A stretch of 64,000 nt of DNA from Paenibacillus sp. FSL R5-0341 (GTDB lineage Bacteria > Bacillota > Bacilli > Paenibacillales > Paenibacillaceae), in the NCBI RefSeq assembly GCF_037975235.1, contig NZ_CP150241.1:2914001-2978000 (forward strand), written 5' to 3'. Shown here in pieces: positions 26,271-35,740 of this stretch (position 1 is its first letter; the number at the start of each line of letters is the position of its first letter). The position numbers were made by a program, and so were the translations under genes. The notes beneath the pieces are model-generated. The model made no database searches, was not told the origin of the DNA, and saw nothing but the letters and a program-made list of their open reading frames with translations.

Positions 26271-29200
26271 TTGATAAAGATTAATCGGTTACGCAAGCCC
26301 ATCTCCATGGGGCTCTCGCTTCTCCTTGCATTTTCGATCGTTCATCCGGTTTCAGCTGAAAACTCCCCATCATCCAAATTGGATATGAAATCTGGACTCG
26401 CCAAAGTTACGGAATCCAAAGTAAACGCCAAGTTAACCAAAGAATTTGAGGGTAGCGAATATGTTACCTATCTGGTGAAAATGAAGGAGCAGGTGGACAC
26501 AGCAGCGGTCTCCAAACAGGCGCTTGAAAAGGCGTCGATCGCCAAACAAACGGCCTCAGCCACGAAGCTGTCCGTTCGGAATTCCGTCGTCAGCTCTCTG
26601 CGGGAAACGGCCTCACGTACACAATATACATTGGAAAGTTATCTGGAAAAGGAAATTGACCTGGGCAAGGTCAAAGAATATAAAAGCTATTTTATCGTCA
26701 ATTCATTGGCAGTAACGAGTACCAAAGAAGTCATGGAGCAGATTGCGCTGCTGCCTGAGGTAGAGAAAGTTCTACCGAATGAGACAAGATACTTACAGAA
26801 AGCGGAAGTAAGTAAAGAAGCGGCGAATGCGGCTCCAGCCAAGGATGTTGAACAAACGCCAGCCAAAGACTCTGCAGTCGGTGTCAAAGATAAGGAACCT
26901 GCTGCGAAGGACAAGCTTGCGACAGAGAACGTGGAATGGAACCTGGATTACATCAATGCGCCAGCCGTGTGGGATCGGGGCATCGATGGAACAGGAATTG
27001 TCGTTGCCAATCTGGACAGCGGTGTGGACTATACCCACCCGGCGCTTCGCAGCAAATGGCGGGGACTGGATGCTTCGGGCAATATCGTTGATCCCGAACT
27101 GAGCTGGTATGATCCGCATAGTAATGCTTCCCTTCCTGCTGACGAAGACGGACATGGTACTCACACGATGGGTACGATGGTTGGCTCTGAAGCGGATGGC
27201 ACCAACCAGATCGGGGTTGCTCCCGGTGCAAAATGGATTGGTGTAAGGATATTCAATCCGGAAACAACGGATGCCATTATTCTGGATGGCGGACAGTGGT
27301 TGATCGCTCCGGTCGATGCAGAAGGCAATCTGCATCCTGAACTTGCACCGGATGTCGTAAACAACTCATGGGGTGGAGGCGCAGGACTGGATGAATGGTT
27401 CCGGCCTATGGTCCAAGCCTGGCGTGATGCGCAGATCTTTCCTGAGTTCTCCGCAGGTAATGTAAGACTGACGAATCCGGGTGGTCCCGGTTCTGTCGCG
27501 AATCCTGCCAATTACCCTGAAAGTTTCGCCACGGGAGCCACAGATATTAATGGTAACCTGGCTTCCTTCTCGCTGCTGGGTCCATCTCCGTATGGTGAGA
27601 TTAAGCCAGAAGTATCTGCCCCTGGGGTAAATATCCGTTCAGCAGTTCCGGGTGGTGTATATGAGGGAGGCTGGAACGGCACGTCGATGGCAGGCCCGCA
27701 TACAACTGCGCTTGCCGCACTCCTGCTACAGGCCAATCATTCCCTTACTGTGGATCAGCTGGAGCAGATTATTACAGATACAGCAACACCGAGAACGGAT
27801 AGTCAATATCCGACCTCTCCTAATAACGGTTACGGTCATGGCATCATTAATGCCCTCGATGCTGTGGGTTCTGTACTCGAAGGAATCGGTACGGTATCCG
27901 GCAGAGTAGTTACAGCCGGAGATGATCTGGAAGAGCCGGTACTGGCACATACCCCTGTCAATTCTGCCTTTACAGGCATCGATATACCATTAACCGCTCA
28001 TGTGACAGATAACGTCGCGGTAGTCTCCGTCGAGGCTTTTGCCAAAACGACAGGTACCAACCAGTACGTTTATCTGCCGATGAATCGAATTGCTGGAGAT
28101 AGCAAAGATGGTACGTATACAGCGACCATTCCGGCATTTCTTATTGAGCCACAAGGCGTGGAGTATTATATTCGTGTGAACGATTACGGCAACAACGGAT
28201 TCGAAAGTCAGGTATACAAAGTGGCTGTGTCCAATGGTGTTCAGCCAGGATATCTTCAGGATTTTGAAGAAGATCAGCTGGGCTTCACCACTGGTGGGAC
28301 CGGAAGTACCTGGGTCTGGGGAGCGCCAAGCAGCGGTCCTGGAAGTGCATACTCTGGTGAGAAGGTGATTGCAACCAACCTGCAAGGGACTTATGTGGCG
28401 AATAGTAATGCATATCTGCTTGCGCCGCCAATTGATCTTACCGAGAGTCCGGAAGGTGCATTATTATCCTTCAAGCACTGGTATGATTTGGAGAATAACA
28501 TCGACTTTGGCAAGGTATACATTGCTTCCGAGGACAGCGACTATGTGTTTGAAGAGTTGCTGAGCTTCACGGGCACGGGTGGCAATTGGAAGAAACAATA
28601 TGTGGACCTTCGCGAATACGCGGGACAGCAAGTATTTATCAAATTCAATCTGACCAGTGATAACTCGGTGCAAAAGGCGGGTTGGTACATTGATGATTTC
28701 GCAGTAGAAGCCTTGGATGAGATTGCGCCGGGGGCACCTGCCGGATTGTCTGCGACTGCTGATATTCTGGGCAATGTAGCCTTGAGCTGGACTGGGCCGA
28801 GCGATGAGGATCTCGAATCCTATATCGTATATCGTTCCACAACCGCAGGTACAGGTTATGAATCCATTGGAACTGCAACAGGAACAACGTTTACAGATAC
28901 GTCTACCGTGACGGATTCGACGTATTACTATACCGTTGCCGCACTTGATTATAGTGGCAATGAAAGCGACAAGTCGAATGAGGTCTCCATTACAGTAGAG
29001 GTGCCTCAGGACATCTATATCGATCATTTTGACGGCAGTGATGATAATGGCTGGACTCACTCGGGTACCAAAGATGAGTGGGAACGGGGCATTCCGGTAA
29101 CGGGACCTGCCAGCGCCGTTTCTCCGCCGAATGTCTGGGCGACTGATCTGGACAATACGTACGAGAATGGCTCTAACTATTCACTCGTATCTCCGGTTAT

Positions 29201-31559
29201 TGATTTGACGAATCTATCCGAAGGGACCCTTACGTTTAATCATTGGTACGAGATTGAGAGTGGATACGATTACGGTTATGTGGAAGTAACCAAAGATGGT
29301 GGAACGACATGGTCGGAATTGGGCAAATTCTCACACAGTACAAACGGCAAACAATGGGCACCAGTATTCTATGACCTCGATGCACTTACCGGTAATGAAG
29401 TTCAATTCCGGTTCCGTCTGACCTCAGACAACAGTGTTGTGAAGACAGGCTGGTTCATTGATGATTTCCGTGTACTGGGTGTTGCTGCGGAGACCGTAAC
29501 CGAGGACAGTGCCGTTGTGCTTAATAGCGACAAACCGAAACCGTCCTATGATAACCCTTGGTACAAAATTTCGCGGACAGACAAAGCGGAATTCAACAAA
29601 ACGAAACAGCAACAACCGGAAGTTGAAAAACCAGGAACAGGTTCGGTTAATCCACAAAGCCTGCCTGCCAGTGCAACGGTTACGGTGCTGGAAACCGGTC
29701 GTTCAGTGAAAACGGATTCGGCTACAGGCAAGTATAGCTTCACACACGTAGCGGGTGATTACACGTTAAAAGCTGAGGCATATGGATATTATCCTCGAAC
29801 TCAGCAGGTAACGATCACCGATGGCAGTGGAGCCAAAGCCAACTTTAATCTGGAGGCAATTCCGCATGGACAGATTGAAGGTGTAGTAACGGATGAGCGG
29901 ACAGGACAACCACTGGCTGATGCTTCCGTTCTCGTGGTGGAAGATGCGAAGGTAGGTGAAGTCCGCACAGGTTCAGATGGCAGCTTCGTTATCCAGGTAT
30001 TGGAAGGAAATTATACTCTGTCCATCCGTGCTGCTGATTATTACAGTAAAACCGTTACTGTAACTGTACCTGGTAATGGTACGGCAGAGGCGAATGTTGC
30101 CTTGAAACCATTCATCGGTTTCCCAGGGGAAATTGCTTATGATGATGGAACAGCAGAGAACGCACGAGCTTTTAACGCTGCGGATAACGCTTGGGCGGTT
30201 CGAATGACACCAGAGCTGGAGACCGCTCAACTAACAGGTGCATCGTTCCGATTCTGGAACACCGAATGGCCTGTACCTGGAGGTACAGCGTTCCAATATG
30301 CTGTCTATGATGCTTCGGGTACTGGCGGCGCTCCGGGACGACAACTGGCTGGACCATTTGACGGTACTGCACTTCGTAACGATCAATGGACAACCGTTGA
30401 ATTCCCGGAACCGGTCATTGTAACAGGTGATTTCTATATTGTGTATGTACAGAGTGTAGCTGGAACTGGTGCTCCGGGACTGGCTACTGATGAGAATGGT
30501 ACGAATGCAGGTCGTAGCTGGCAGCGAGTAGGTGGCGCATGGAGCACTTCACCTGCAGAAGAAGGTAACTACATGATTCGTGCAGTTGTGAGATATCCGG
30601 TAAATGCACCTGTGCTTACGACACCAGCGAACACATACACGAATCAGTCAACTTTTACGATATCGGGAACGTCCCCGGCATCCGGTGCCCAGATCAAGTT
30701 TTACAACGGCAAGGATCTGGCTGGCACTACAACCGTGGCGAATGGGAAATTCTCGTACGGTGTGAAACTCCGTTCTGGGATTAATGCGATTACTGCCGAG
30801 GCAGTGGTGGATGGCAAAACAACTGACCGTTCACTCCCCGTCGTCCTTATTCTGGATCAGACCAAACCGCAGTTGACGATTCTAACGCCAGCTCAAGGGG
30901 ATCGCATCAATGCAGAAGTGGTTCACGTAACGGGTAATGTCGTGGAACAATTCCTCGATAAAGTAACCGTTAACGGACAAACCGTACAAGTGGGCAAAGA
31001 CAGAAGCTTCAGTCATCGCGTATTGGTCAATGAAGGGGAGAACACGATTACCATTACAGCAACCGATATCGCTGGCAACAAAACAACCGTAACGCGTACC
31101 GTCTACGTGGAAACGGCATTGCCAGAACTTACGAACATTACGCCAGCTGAAGATGTTCGCATCACATCAGGGGAGAGTGTCACCGTTTCATTTGACAGTA
31201 AACCTGGTCTGCAAGCCTCTTTTCGAATTCAGTTACCGCTGAATCTGAATGCCCAAGGGGCAGGAGAGATTCCGTTGGTGGAGACTGCGCCTGGTCGTTA
31301 CACAGGTACGTACACTACACCTTCATCCCTTGTTCTTGAGGGCGGAGTTATCGTGATTCGTGCCCAGGATGCAGCTGGCAATAAAGTAGAGACGGAAGCA
31401 GCTGGACGATTGTTCGTCAGCGCAGCACAAGAACAATCAGTTCCAGAACCAGATTCGAGTCCAGCAGAGACTGAGGCTAATGAATCCAGTTTACCGTCCG
31501 CTGAAGGGTCTGCAACCTTAATGAATCAAAGTGTGAACCCGATGTTAACTGTGTTTTGA
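26271..31559 (+). CDS. Large secreted subtilase, bacillopeptidase F-like
   Basis: Extracellular serine protease of 1762 residues, longer than Bacillus Bpr (about 1430). The TTG start follows AAAGGAGTGG. Order: signal peptide to about residue 30 (ending PVSA), I9-like prodomain (YVTYLVKMKEQVDTAAV), S8 catalytic domain with D249 (LDSGVDYTHP), H295 (DGHGTHTMGT) and S472 (NGTSMAGPH). Two repeated beta-sandwich modules resembling the C-terminal domain of immune inhibitor A occur at about 660-820 and 915-1070, split by a fibronectin-III domain. Two carboxypeptidase-regulatory-like domains follow at about 1128-1280, then Ig-like repeats from about 1446. There is no LPxTG or S-layer anchor, so it is probably released. 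A leader ORF precedes it and a terminator follows. Confidence 0.93.
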   Translation: MIKINRLRKPISMGLSLLLAFSIVHPVSAENSPSSKLDMKSGLAKVTESKVNAKLTKEFEGSEYVTYLVKMKEQVDTAAVSKQALEKASIAKQTASATKLSVRNSVVSSLRETASRTQYTLESYLEKEIDLGKVKEYKSYFIVNSLAVTSTKEVMEQIALLPEVEKVLPNETRYLQKAEVSKEAANAAPAKDVEQTPAKDSAVGVKDKEPAAKDKLATENVEWNLDYINAPAVWDRGIDGTGIVVANLDSGVDYTHPALRSKWRGLDASGNIVDPELSWYDPHSNASLPADEDGHGTHTMGTMVGSEADGTNQIGVAPGAKWIGVRIFNPETTDAIILDGGQWLIAPVDAEGNLHPELAPDVVNNSWGGGAGLDEWFRPMVQAWRDAQIFPEFSAGNVRLTNPGGPGSVANPANYPESFATGATDINGNLASFSLLGPSPYGEIKPEVSAPGVNIRSAVPGGVYEGGWNGTSMAGPHTTALAALLLQANHSLTVDQLEQIITDTATPRTDSQYPTSPNNGYGHGIINALDAVGSVLEGIGTVSGRVVTAGDDLEEPVLAHTPVNSAFTGIDIPLTAHVTDNVAVVSVEAFAKTTGTNQYVYLPMNRIAGDSKDGTYTATIPAFLIEPQGVEYYIRVNDYGNNGFESQVYKVAVSNGVQPGYLQDFEEDQLGFTTGGTGSTWVWGAPSSGPGSAYSGEKVIATNLQGTYVANSNAYLLAPPIDLTESPEGALLSFKHWYDLENNIDFGKVYIASEDSDYVFEELLSFTGTGGNWKKQYVDLREYAGQQVFIKFNLTSDNSVQKAGWYIDDFAVEALDEIAPGAPAGLSATADILGNVALSWTGPSDEDLESYIVYRSTTAGTGYESIGTATGTTFTDTSTVTDSTYYYTVAALDYSGNESDKSNEVSITVEVPQDIYIDHFDGSDDNGWTHSGTKDEWERGIPVTGPASAVSPPNVWATDLDNTYENGSNYSLVSPVIDLTNLSEGTLTFNHWYEIESGYDYGYVEVTKDGGTTWSELGKFSHSTNGKQWAPVFYDLDALTGNEVQFRFRLTSDNSVVKTGWFIDDFRVLGVAAETVTEDSAVVLNSDKPKPSYDNPWYKISRTDKAEFNKTKQQQPEVEKPGTGSVNPQSLPASATVTVLETGRSVKTDSATGKYSFTHVAGDYTLKAEAYGYYPRTQQVTITDGSGAKANFNLEAIPHGQIEGVVTDERTGQPLADASVLVVEDAKVGEVRTGSDGSFVIQVLEGNYTLSIRAADYYSKTVTVTVPGNGTAEANVALKPFIGFPGEIAYDDGTAENARAFNAADNAWAVRMTPELETAQLTGASFRFWNTEWPVPGGTAFQYAVYDASGTGGAPGRQLAGPFDGTALRNDQWTTVEFPEPVIVTGDFYIVYVQSVAGTGAPGLATDENGTNAGRSWQRVGGAWSTSPAEEGNYMIRAVVRYPVNAPVLTTPANTYTNQSTFTISGTSPASGAQIKFYNGKDLAGTTTVANGKFSYGVKLRSGINAITAEAVVDGKTTDRSLPVVLILDQTKPQLTILTPAQGDRINAEVVHVTGNVVEQFLDKVTVNGQTVQVGKDRSFSHRVLVNEGENTITITATDIAGNKTTVTRTVYVETALPELTNITPAEDVRITSGESVTVSFDSKPGLQASFRIQLPLNLNAQGAGEIPLVETAPGRYTGTYTTPSSLVLEGGVIVIRAQDAAGNKVETEAAGRLFVSAAQEQSVPEPDSSPAETEANESSLPSAEGSATLMNQSVNPMLTVF

Positions 31560-31572
31560 CTATCTAAGCAAG

Positions 31573-31611
31573 AAGCCGATAAGCCGAGGTATCAGGGCTT
31601 GTCGGCTTTTT
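31573..31611 (+). terminator. Rho-independent terminator
   Basis: AAGCCGATAAGCC pairs with GGCTTGTCGGCTT (one mismatch) and is followed by T residues. It ends the protease transcript. Confidence 0.85.
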
Positions 31612-31721
31612 GTTATATTCTCTTTTCATAGCTGACGCCTAAGATTAGTTCGAGAGAATTGCATATACTGCATGGTTTGCAGCATTAGGATCAACAAATA
31701 CGACAACAGGAGGAGTGAACA

Positions 31722-32483
31722 GTGGGAGTTGATGCATTACAACGATCCCAACCGTTACGAAGTAAATGGCTCAAAACCAAAATACTGCTGAACAACTCGA
31801 CTATCAAACCATTCATCCCTGATACACAGCGATATAGCCAATCTAACCTTAAGTCCATGCTGGGGAAATATAGAATGGTATATATCAAACCTGAGATAGG
31901 CACCTTTGGAATGGGAGTCATTAAGGCTGAGATGGACAATCATGACCATTTTGCCTACCAGATCCATCAAAAGCGCCTGACGTTCAACAGCTTCGAGTCG
32001 TTTCATCGAAGTCTGACCCATCTGGTTAAGCAGAAAAGCTATCTCATTCAGCGAGGTATTCATCTCTTGCAATATCACAACAGGCGCTTTGACATACGGG
32101 TAATGGTCCAGTTGAATCCCGGGCAGAAATGGGAAGCGACCGGGGTCATCGGCCGACTGGGTCATCCGAAGAAAATCGTGACCAACTACCATAGTGGTGC
32201 CAAGCCAATGAGTATTCACACCTTGTTGAAATCCCATGCTTCCGACAAGCGCATTAATGAATTGATCCAAGAGATGAACCGCTTGGGCATTGACATAGCT
32301 CGACACATGAGTAAGAAGTACACTCGTTTGAAGAGCATTGGGTTGGATATCGGTCTTGATCGAAGTCTAACGCCATGGATTATTGAGGTGAATGCCAAGC
32401 CAGATCCCTATATTTTCAATCAGCTAAAGGACAAGACGATGTATCGTAAGGTGATCCAATATGATCGTCAGAACAGATCATAA
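31722..32483 (+). CDS. YheC/YheD-family ATP-grasp protein (spore-associated)
   Basis: Protein of 253 residues related to the endospore coat-associated YheC/YheD group, which has an ATP-grasp fold. Visible markers are YIKPEIGTFGMGVIKA (nucleotide-binding region), RFDIRVMVQLNP and the C-terminal WIIEVNAKPDPYIF with the metal-binding E and N. GTG start with AGGAGGAG. In sporulating Bacilli these proteins are linked to the spore surface, though the reaction is not defined. The gene is shorter than typical YheC/D (about 350-450) because it contains little beyond the ATP-grasp core. Confidence 0.85.
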   Translation: MGVDALQRSQPLRSKWLKTKILLNNSTIKPFIPDTQRYSQSNLKSMLGKYRMVYIKPEIGTFGMGVIKAEMDNHDHFAYQIHQKRLTFNSFESFHRSLTHLVKQKSYLIQRGIHLLQYHNRRFDIRVMVQLNPGQKWEATGVIGRLGHPKKIVTNYHSGAKPMSIHTLLKSHASDKRINELIQEMNRLGIDIARHMSKKYTRLKSIGLDIGLDRSLTPWIIEVNAKPDPYIFNQLKDKTMYRKVIQYDRQNRS

Positions 32484-32626
32484 TAGATACCGTAGTCAAA
32501 AAGAAGCCAGAATTTATAAGTTTTGCAAGGGGCAGGTGGGAGAAAGGCAGTTTGATATGCGACCTAAATGCCTAAAAGACGTATAATATTCCTTAAGTCA
32601 TTATCAGATGGATAGGGAGATGAACG

Positions 32627-32809
32627 ATGAGAACACAAGTGAAAATATTCGAAAATGCAAGTACTTTAGAGTTGGAGAAAGAAATGAATGAATTTTTAAA
32701 TGGGATCAATACTGTAAATGTAGTGGATATCAAGTATTCTCAAGTAGCCGTTTCTAACGGTGGTTATGTTATAAATCATTTCTCGGCTATGGTTATGTAT
32801 GCCAAATAA
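32627..32809 (+). CDS. Cse60-like sporulation protein
   Basis: Small cytoplasmic protein of 60 residues. The pattern TQVKIFENASTLELEKEMNE at the start and the ending INHFSAMVMYAK match the Cse60 family, which in Bacillus subtilis is made in the mother cell under sigma-E; its role is unknown. AGGGAGATG precedes the ATG. A TATAAT-like box lies at about 32582, but I cannot assign a sigma-E promoter. A terminator follows at 32835. Confidence 0.8.
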   Translation: MRTQVKIFENASTLELEKEMNEFLNGINTVNVVDIKYSQVAVSNGGYVINHFSAMVMYAK

Positions 32810-32834
32810 ATTTAATCATGAACTTTAGAAAATG

Positions 32835-32862
32835 AAGCATTCCATGGGGATGCTTTTTCTTT
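32835..32862 (+). terminator. Rho-independent terminator
   Basis: AAGCAT plus CC pairs with GG plus ATGCTT around an ATG loop with one mismatch, followed by a T-rich tail. Confidence 0.75.
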
Positions 32863-32897
32863 TGCCCTCATATGACAGAAGGTGAGTCGTCTCTTTC

Positions 32898-32926
32898 TTC
32901 ACATTAATGATATAACATGATATATT
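32898..32926 (+). promoter_or_regulatory. Promoter and probable operator of the GntR/LacI-type gene
   Basis: TTCACA at 32898-32903 and TATATT at 32921-32926 are 17 bases apart. ATAACATGATAT at 32912-32923 overlaps the -10, and its ATAACATnATAT core recurs in the GH125 promoter at 34294, suggesting autoregulation by the gene downstream. Confidence 0.55.
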
Positions 32927-32972
32927 AGGATGTAGAACATGAGAAGTATGGGTATTTATGGAGGTGCTTGTA

Positions 32973-34127
32973 TTGGGGAAAGACTCGGCATCCAAGCCGA
33001 TGTATGAACAGATCTTTGAATCCTTGCGTGAACGGATACAGCTTCATCAATATCAAGTGGGTGAGCGTGTTCCTTCGGAAAAGGAATTATGTGATGAATT
33101 CGGAGTTAGCCGGATTACGACTAAAAAAGCGCTTGAGATGTTGGCGAGTGAACAATTAATTGTTCGTCAGCCGGGAAGGGGTTCTTTTGTAGCTGATACG
33201 GCAGATATGTTACAGGAAAGACCTGCCAAATCTGCTCCGCGTGCTGCGGTTAAAGATCCGGAGAAAAAGCTGCTCATTGGCCTGGTCATGACCAACTTCA
33301 GTGACATGTACGGTACAGAACTGTTATATGGGATGGAAGAAGCTTCGCGAGAGCATGATTGTTTTCTCGTACTTAGACGATCCTTCGGGATTCCCGAGCA
33401 GGAGGAACAGAGTATTCAGGAACTGCTGGAACTGGGTGTGGACGGATTGATTATCTTTCCCGCACAGGGTGAATACTTCAGCGATGAGATTCTTAAACTG
33501 GTCGTTAACAAATTCCCGTTTGTCCTGATTGATCGGTATTTGAAAGGCATTCCAGCTTCATCTGTCAGTACGGATAACGTAGGCGCGGCGAGAGAAGGGA
33601 CGAATTATCTGTTCAACCTAGGTCACCGACACATCGCTTTTCTGACACAGCCTCCAGCGAACACCACTCCAATTGAAGAACGAATTGAAGGCATCATTGA
33701 GGCTCATCACGATCAAGGAGTGCTGGTAAACAGGGAACTGTGGTTGGAATCTTTTCTTTCGACACTGCCCAGTGTGTTCGATCCTCAAGTCGAGGTCCGT
33801 GATGTGGAGACACTGGTGGAACATTTACAGAAATACCCGCAGATTACTGCACTCTTTGCTGCGGAGTATCATATTGCTTTACTTGCAGAGCAGGCAGCAG
33901 ATCGGCTTGGTCTGAGGATTCCGGAAGATGTGTCCATCATATGCTTTGATAGTCCGAACGCTGCCGAAGGCAGTCGTGTAACACATATGAGACAAAGCCA
34001 GTTTGATATGGGAAAACAAGCATTTGAGATGGTGCTTCAAAGTATGCAGAACAACGAAACTGCAGTGAATAGAGTCGTTCTTCCTGCCCGCTTGGTGAAG
34101 GGGAAATCGACGAGTACGGTGAGATAA
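32973..34127 (+). CDS. GntR-LacI chimeric regulator, AraR type
   Basis: Transcription factor of 384 residues with a GntR-type winged helix at about 8-75 (YQVGERVPSEKELCDEFGVS, then RQPGRGSFV) fused to a LacI-type sugar-binding domain that ends in EDVSIICFDSPNAAEG. This is the architecture of the arabinose repressor AraR. The TTG at 32973 is chosen because GGAGG lies seven bases before it; the ATG at 32958 has no ribosome site. The neighbouring GH125/GH38 operon and a shared ATAACAT motif suggest it responds to mannose or a mannoside rather than arabinose. Confidence 0.9.
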   Translation: MGKDSASKPMYEQIFESLRERIQLHQYQVGERVPSEKELCDEFGVSRITTKKALEMLASEQLIVRQPGRGSFVADTADMLQERPAKSAPRAAVKDPEKKLLIGLVMTNFSDMYGTELLYGMEEASREHDCFLVLRRSFGIPEQEEQSIQELLELGVDGLIIFPAQGEYFSDEILKLVVNKFPFVLIDRYLKGIPASSVSTDNVGAAREGTNYLFNLGHRHIAFLTQPPANTTPIEERIEGIIEAHHDQGVLVNRELWLESFLSTLPSVFDPQVEVRDVETLVEHLQKYPQITALFAAEYHIALLAEQAADRLGLRIPEDVSIICFDSPNAAEGSRVTHMRQSQFDMGKQAFEMVLQSMQNNETAVNRVVLPARLVKGKSTSTVR

Positions 34128-34168
34128 AAAGGTGAATTTTAATGGCTTAATATTCATTGTGTTCAATC

Positions 34169-34199
34169 AGGGGCTTCGTGTAAACGAGGCCTCTTTTTT
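34169..34199 (+). terminator. Rho-independent terminator
   Basis: AGGGGCTTCGT pairs with ACGAGGCCTCT using two G-T pairs and is followed by a run of T. Confidence 0.75.
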
Positions 34200-34288
34200 G
34201 TGCGGATAAAATGGGGAGAATTGCTTTGAATGGTATACTATTTAGTGTCGTTTAATTAAAATAACATGCTAATATATAAATAAATATA

Positions 34289-34334
34289 TTGACATAACAT
34301 TATATTCGTTTTAGGATGATGAAAGCGGTTAACA
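34289..34334 (+). promoter_or_regulatory. Promoter of the alpha-mannoside operon with operator and possible cre
   Basis: TTGACA at 34289-34294 and TAGGAT at 34312-34317 have a 17-base spacer. ATAACATTATATT at 34294-34306 fills the spacer and matches the motif in the regulator's promoter; another ATAACAT lies at 34261. TGAAAGCGGTTAACA at 34320-34334, at about +3, resembles a cre site with an extra base, which would allow CcpA repression. Confidence 0.6.
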
Positions 34335-34359
34335 AACTGGATTACATAAGGAGGACAAC

Positions 34360-35661
34360 ATGCTGACACCCAGAGATAATCAAGAAATTTCCCCCTCGAT
34401 ATACGACATGGTTGATCAGGTTAACAAACGTATGCCGGACCATCCGGAACTTAACCAAATGTTCAAAAATTGTTTCACCAATACGATGGCGACCACAATT
34501 CAGCGCAAAGAAGATGGAACAACTTTTGTGATTACAGGAGATATTCCTGCGATGTGGTTACGTGATTCTGCCGCTCAGGTCAGACCTTATCTGCTTCTCG
34601 CTTTAGAGGATGAAGATATCGCTGACATGATCGCTGGACTGGTTGAACGTCAACTGAATTATATTCTCCTGGACCCTTATGCAAACGCTTTTAATGAGAC
34701 GGAGAGTGGAAAAGGACATCAGGAAGACCTGACGCAGATGAATGATTGGATCTGGGAACGGAAGTATGAGATCGACTCACTGGCTTATCCGATTCAGCTC
34801 AGTTATCTCCTGTGGAAGAACACGGGGAGAACAGCTCAATTCAATGATACGTTCCGCAAAGCAGCCGAGATCATCATGCAGTTATGGCAAGTGGAGCAGC
34901 ATCATGAGACGAAATCACCCTACACGTTCCAACGTCTGGATGCTCCCGAAACCGATACGCTCACCCGAGAGGGACGAGGTACTGAAACGGTATACACAGG
35001 CATGACCTGGTCGGGATTCCGTCCCAGCGACGATCGCTGTGAATATGGATATCTGATTCCATCCAATATGTTCGCCGTTGTGGCGCTTCGATATCTGCAG
35101 GAAATTGCTGAAGCTGTGCTCAAGGATGAATCGCTGGCAGCGACCGCTAAGCAGTTGGAGGAACAGATCAACAAAGGTATTCAGGATTACGGCACCGTTG
35201 AACATCCGGAATATGGAACCATATATGCGTACGAAACGGATGGGAAAGGCAATCACAATCTGATGGATGATGCCAATGTGCCGAGCCTGCTGTCTTTACC
35301 TTATCTCGGATATGTAGATGAGAATGACAAGGTGTATCAGAATACACGCCGTTTCATTTTATCCACGCACAACCCGTATTTTTATGAGGGAACAGCAGCA
35401 GCTGGAATCGGTAGTCCGCATACACCTGAAGGGTACATCTGGCATATCGCTTTATCGATGCAGGGGCTCACTACAGAGGATCGCAATGAAAAACTAAGAT
35501 TGCTTCAGCTCATCCATAAGACGGATGCGGATACCGGACTGACCCATGAAGGTTTTTCGGCCAACAATCCACATGAATATACACGTCCATGGTTTTCATG
35601 GTCCAACATGCTCTTTAGTGAACTGATGATGGATTATTGCGGATTCCGCGTACAGAAATAG
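34360..35661 (+). CDS. GH125 exo-alpha-1,6-mannosidase
   Basis: Inverting, metal-independent alpha-mannosidase of 433 residues. The family phrase GDIPAMWLRDSAAQVRPYL lies near residue 60, followed by NDWIWERKYEIDSLAYP, TGMTWSGFRPSDDRCEYGYL and a C-terminal THEGFSANNPHEYTR; the acidic residues in the last two segments are the probable catalytic pair. No signal peptide. The known family activity removes non-reducing alpha-1,6-mannose from mannans or N-glycan cores. AAGGAGG precedes the ATG. It is the first gene of an operon with an ABC importer and GH38. Confidence 0.92.
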   Translation: MLTPRDNQEISPSIYDMVDQVNKRMPDHPELNQMFKNCFTNTMATTIQRKEDGTTFVITGDIPAMWLRDSAAQVRPYLLLALEDEDIADMIAGLVERQLNYILLDPYANAFNETESGKGHQEDLTQMNDWIWERKYEIDSLAYPIQLSYLLWKNTGRTAQFNDTFRKAAEIIMQLWQVEQHHETKSPYTFQRLDAPETDTLTREGRGTETVYTGMTWSGFRPSDDRCEYGYLIPSNMFAVVALRYLQEIAEAVLKDESLAATAKQLEEQINKGIQDYGTVEHPEYGTIYAYETDGKGNHNLMDDANVPSLLSLPYLGYVDENDKVYQNTRRFILSTHNPYFYEGTAAAGIGSPHTPEGYIWHIALSMQGLTTEDRNEKLRLLQLIHKTDADTGLTHEGFSANNPHEYTRPWFSWSNMLFSELMMDYCGFRVQK

Positions 35662-35703
35662 GATAGGAAAGCAAGAGATAGCCTGCGAGTACATCATAAC
35701 GTT

Positions 35704-35722
35704 CGGAGTTCGTTGAATTCCG
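35704..35722 (+). other. Intercistronic hairpin before the binding-protein gene
   Basis: CGGAGTTC pairs with GAATTCCG (one G-T pair) around a GTT loop. There is no T run, so it is not a terminator; it may stabilise the 5' end of a processed binding-protein mRNA. Confidence 0.35.
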
Positions 35723-35740
35723 ACAAGAGGAGAGCGAATC

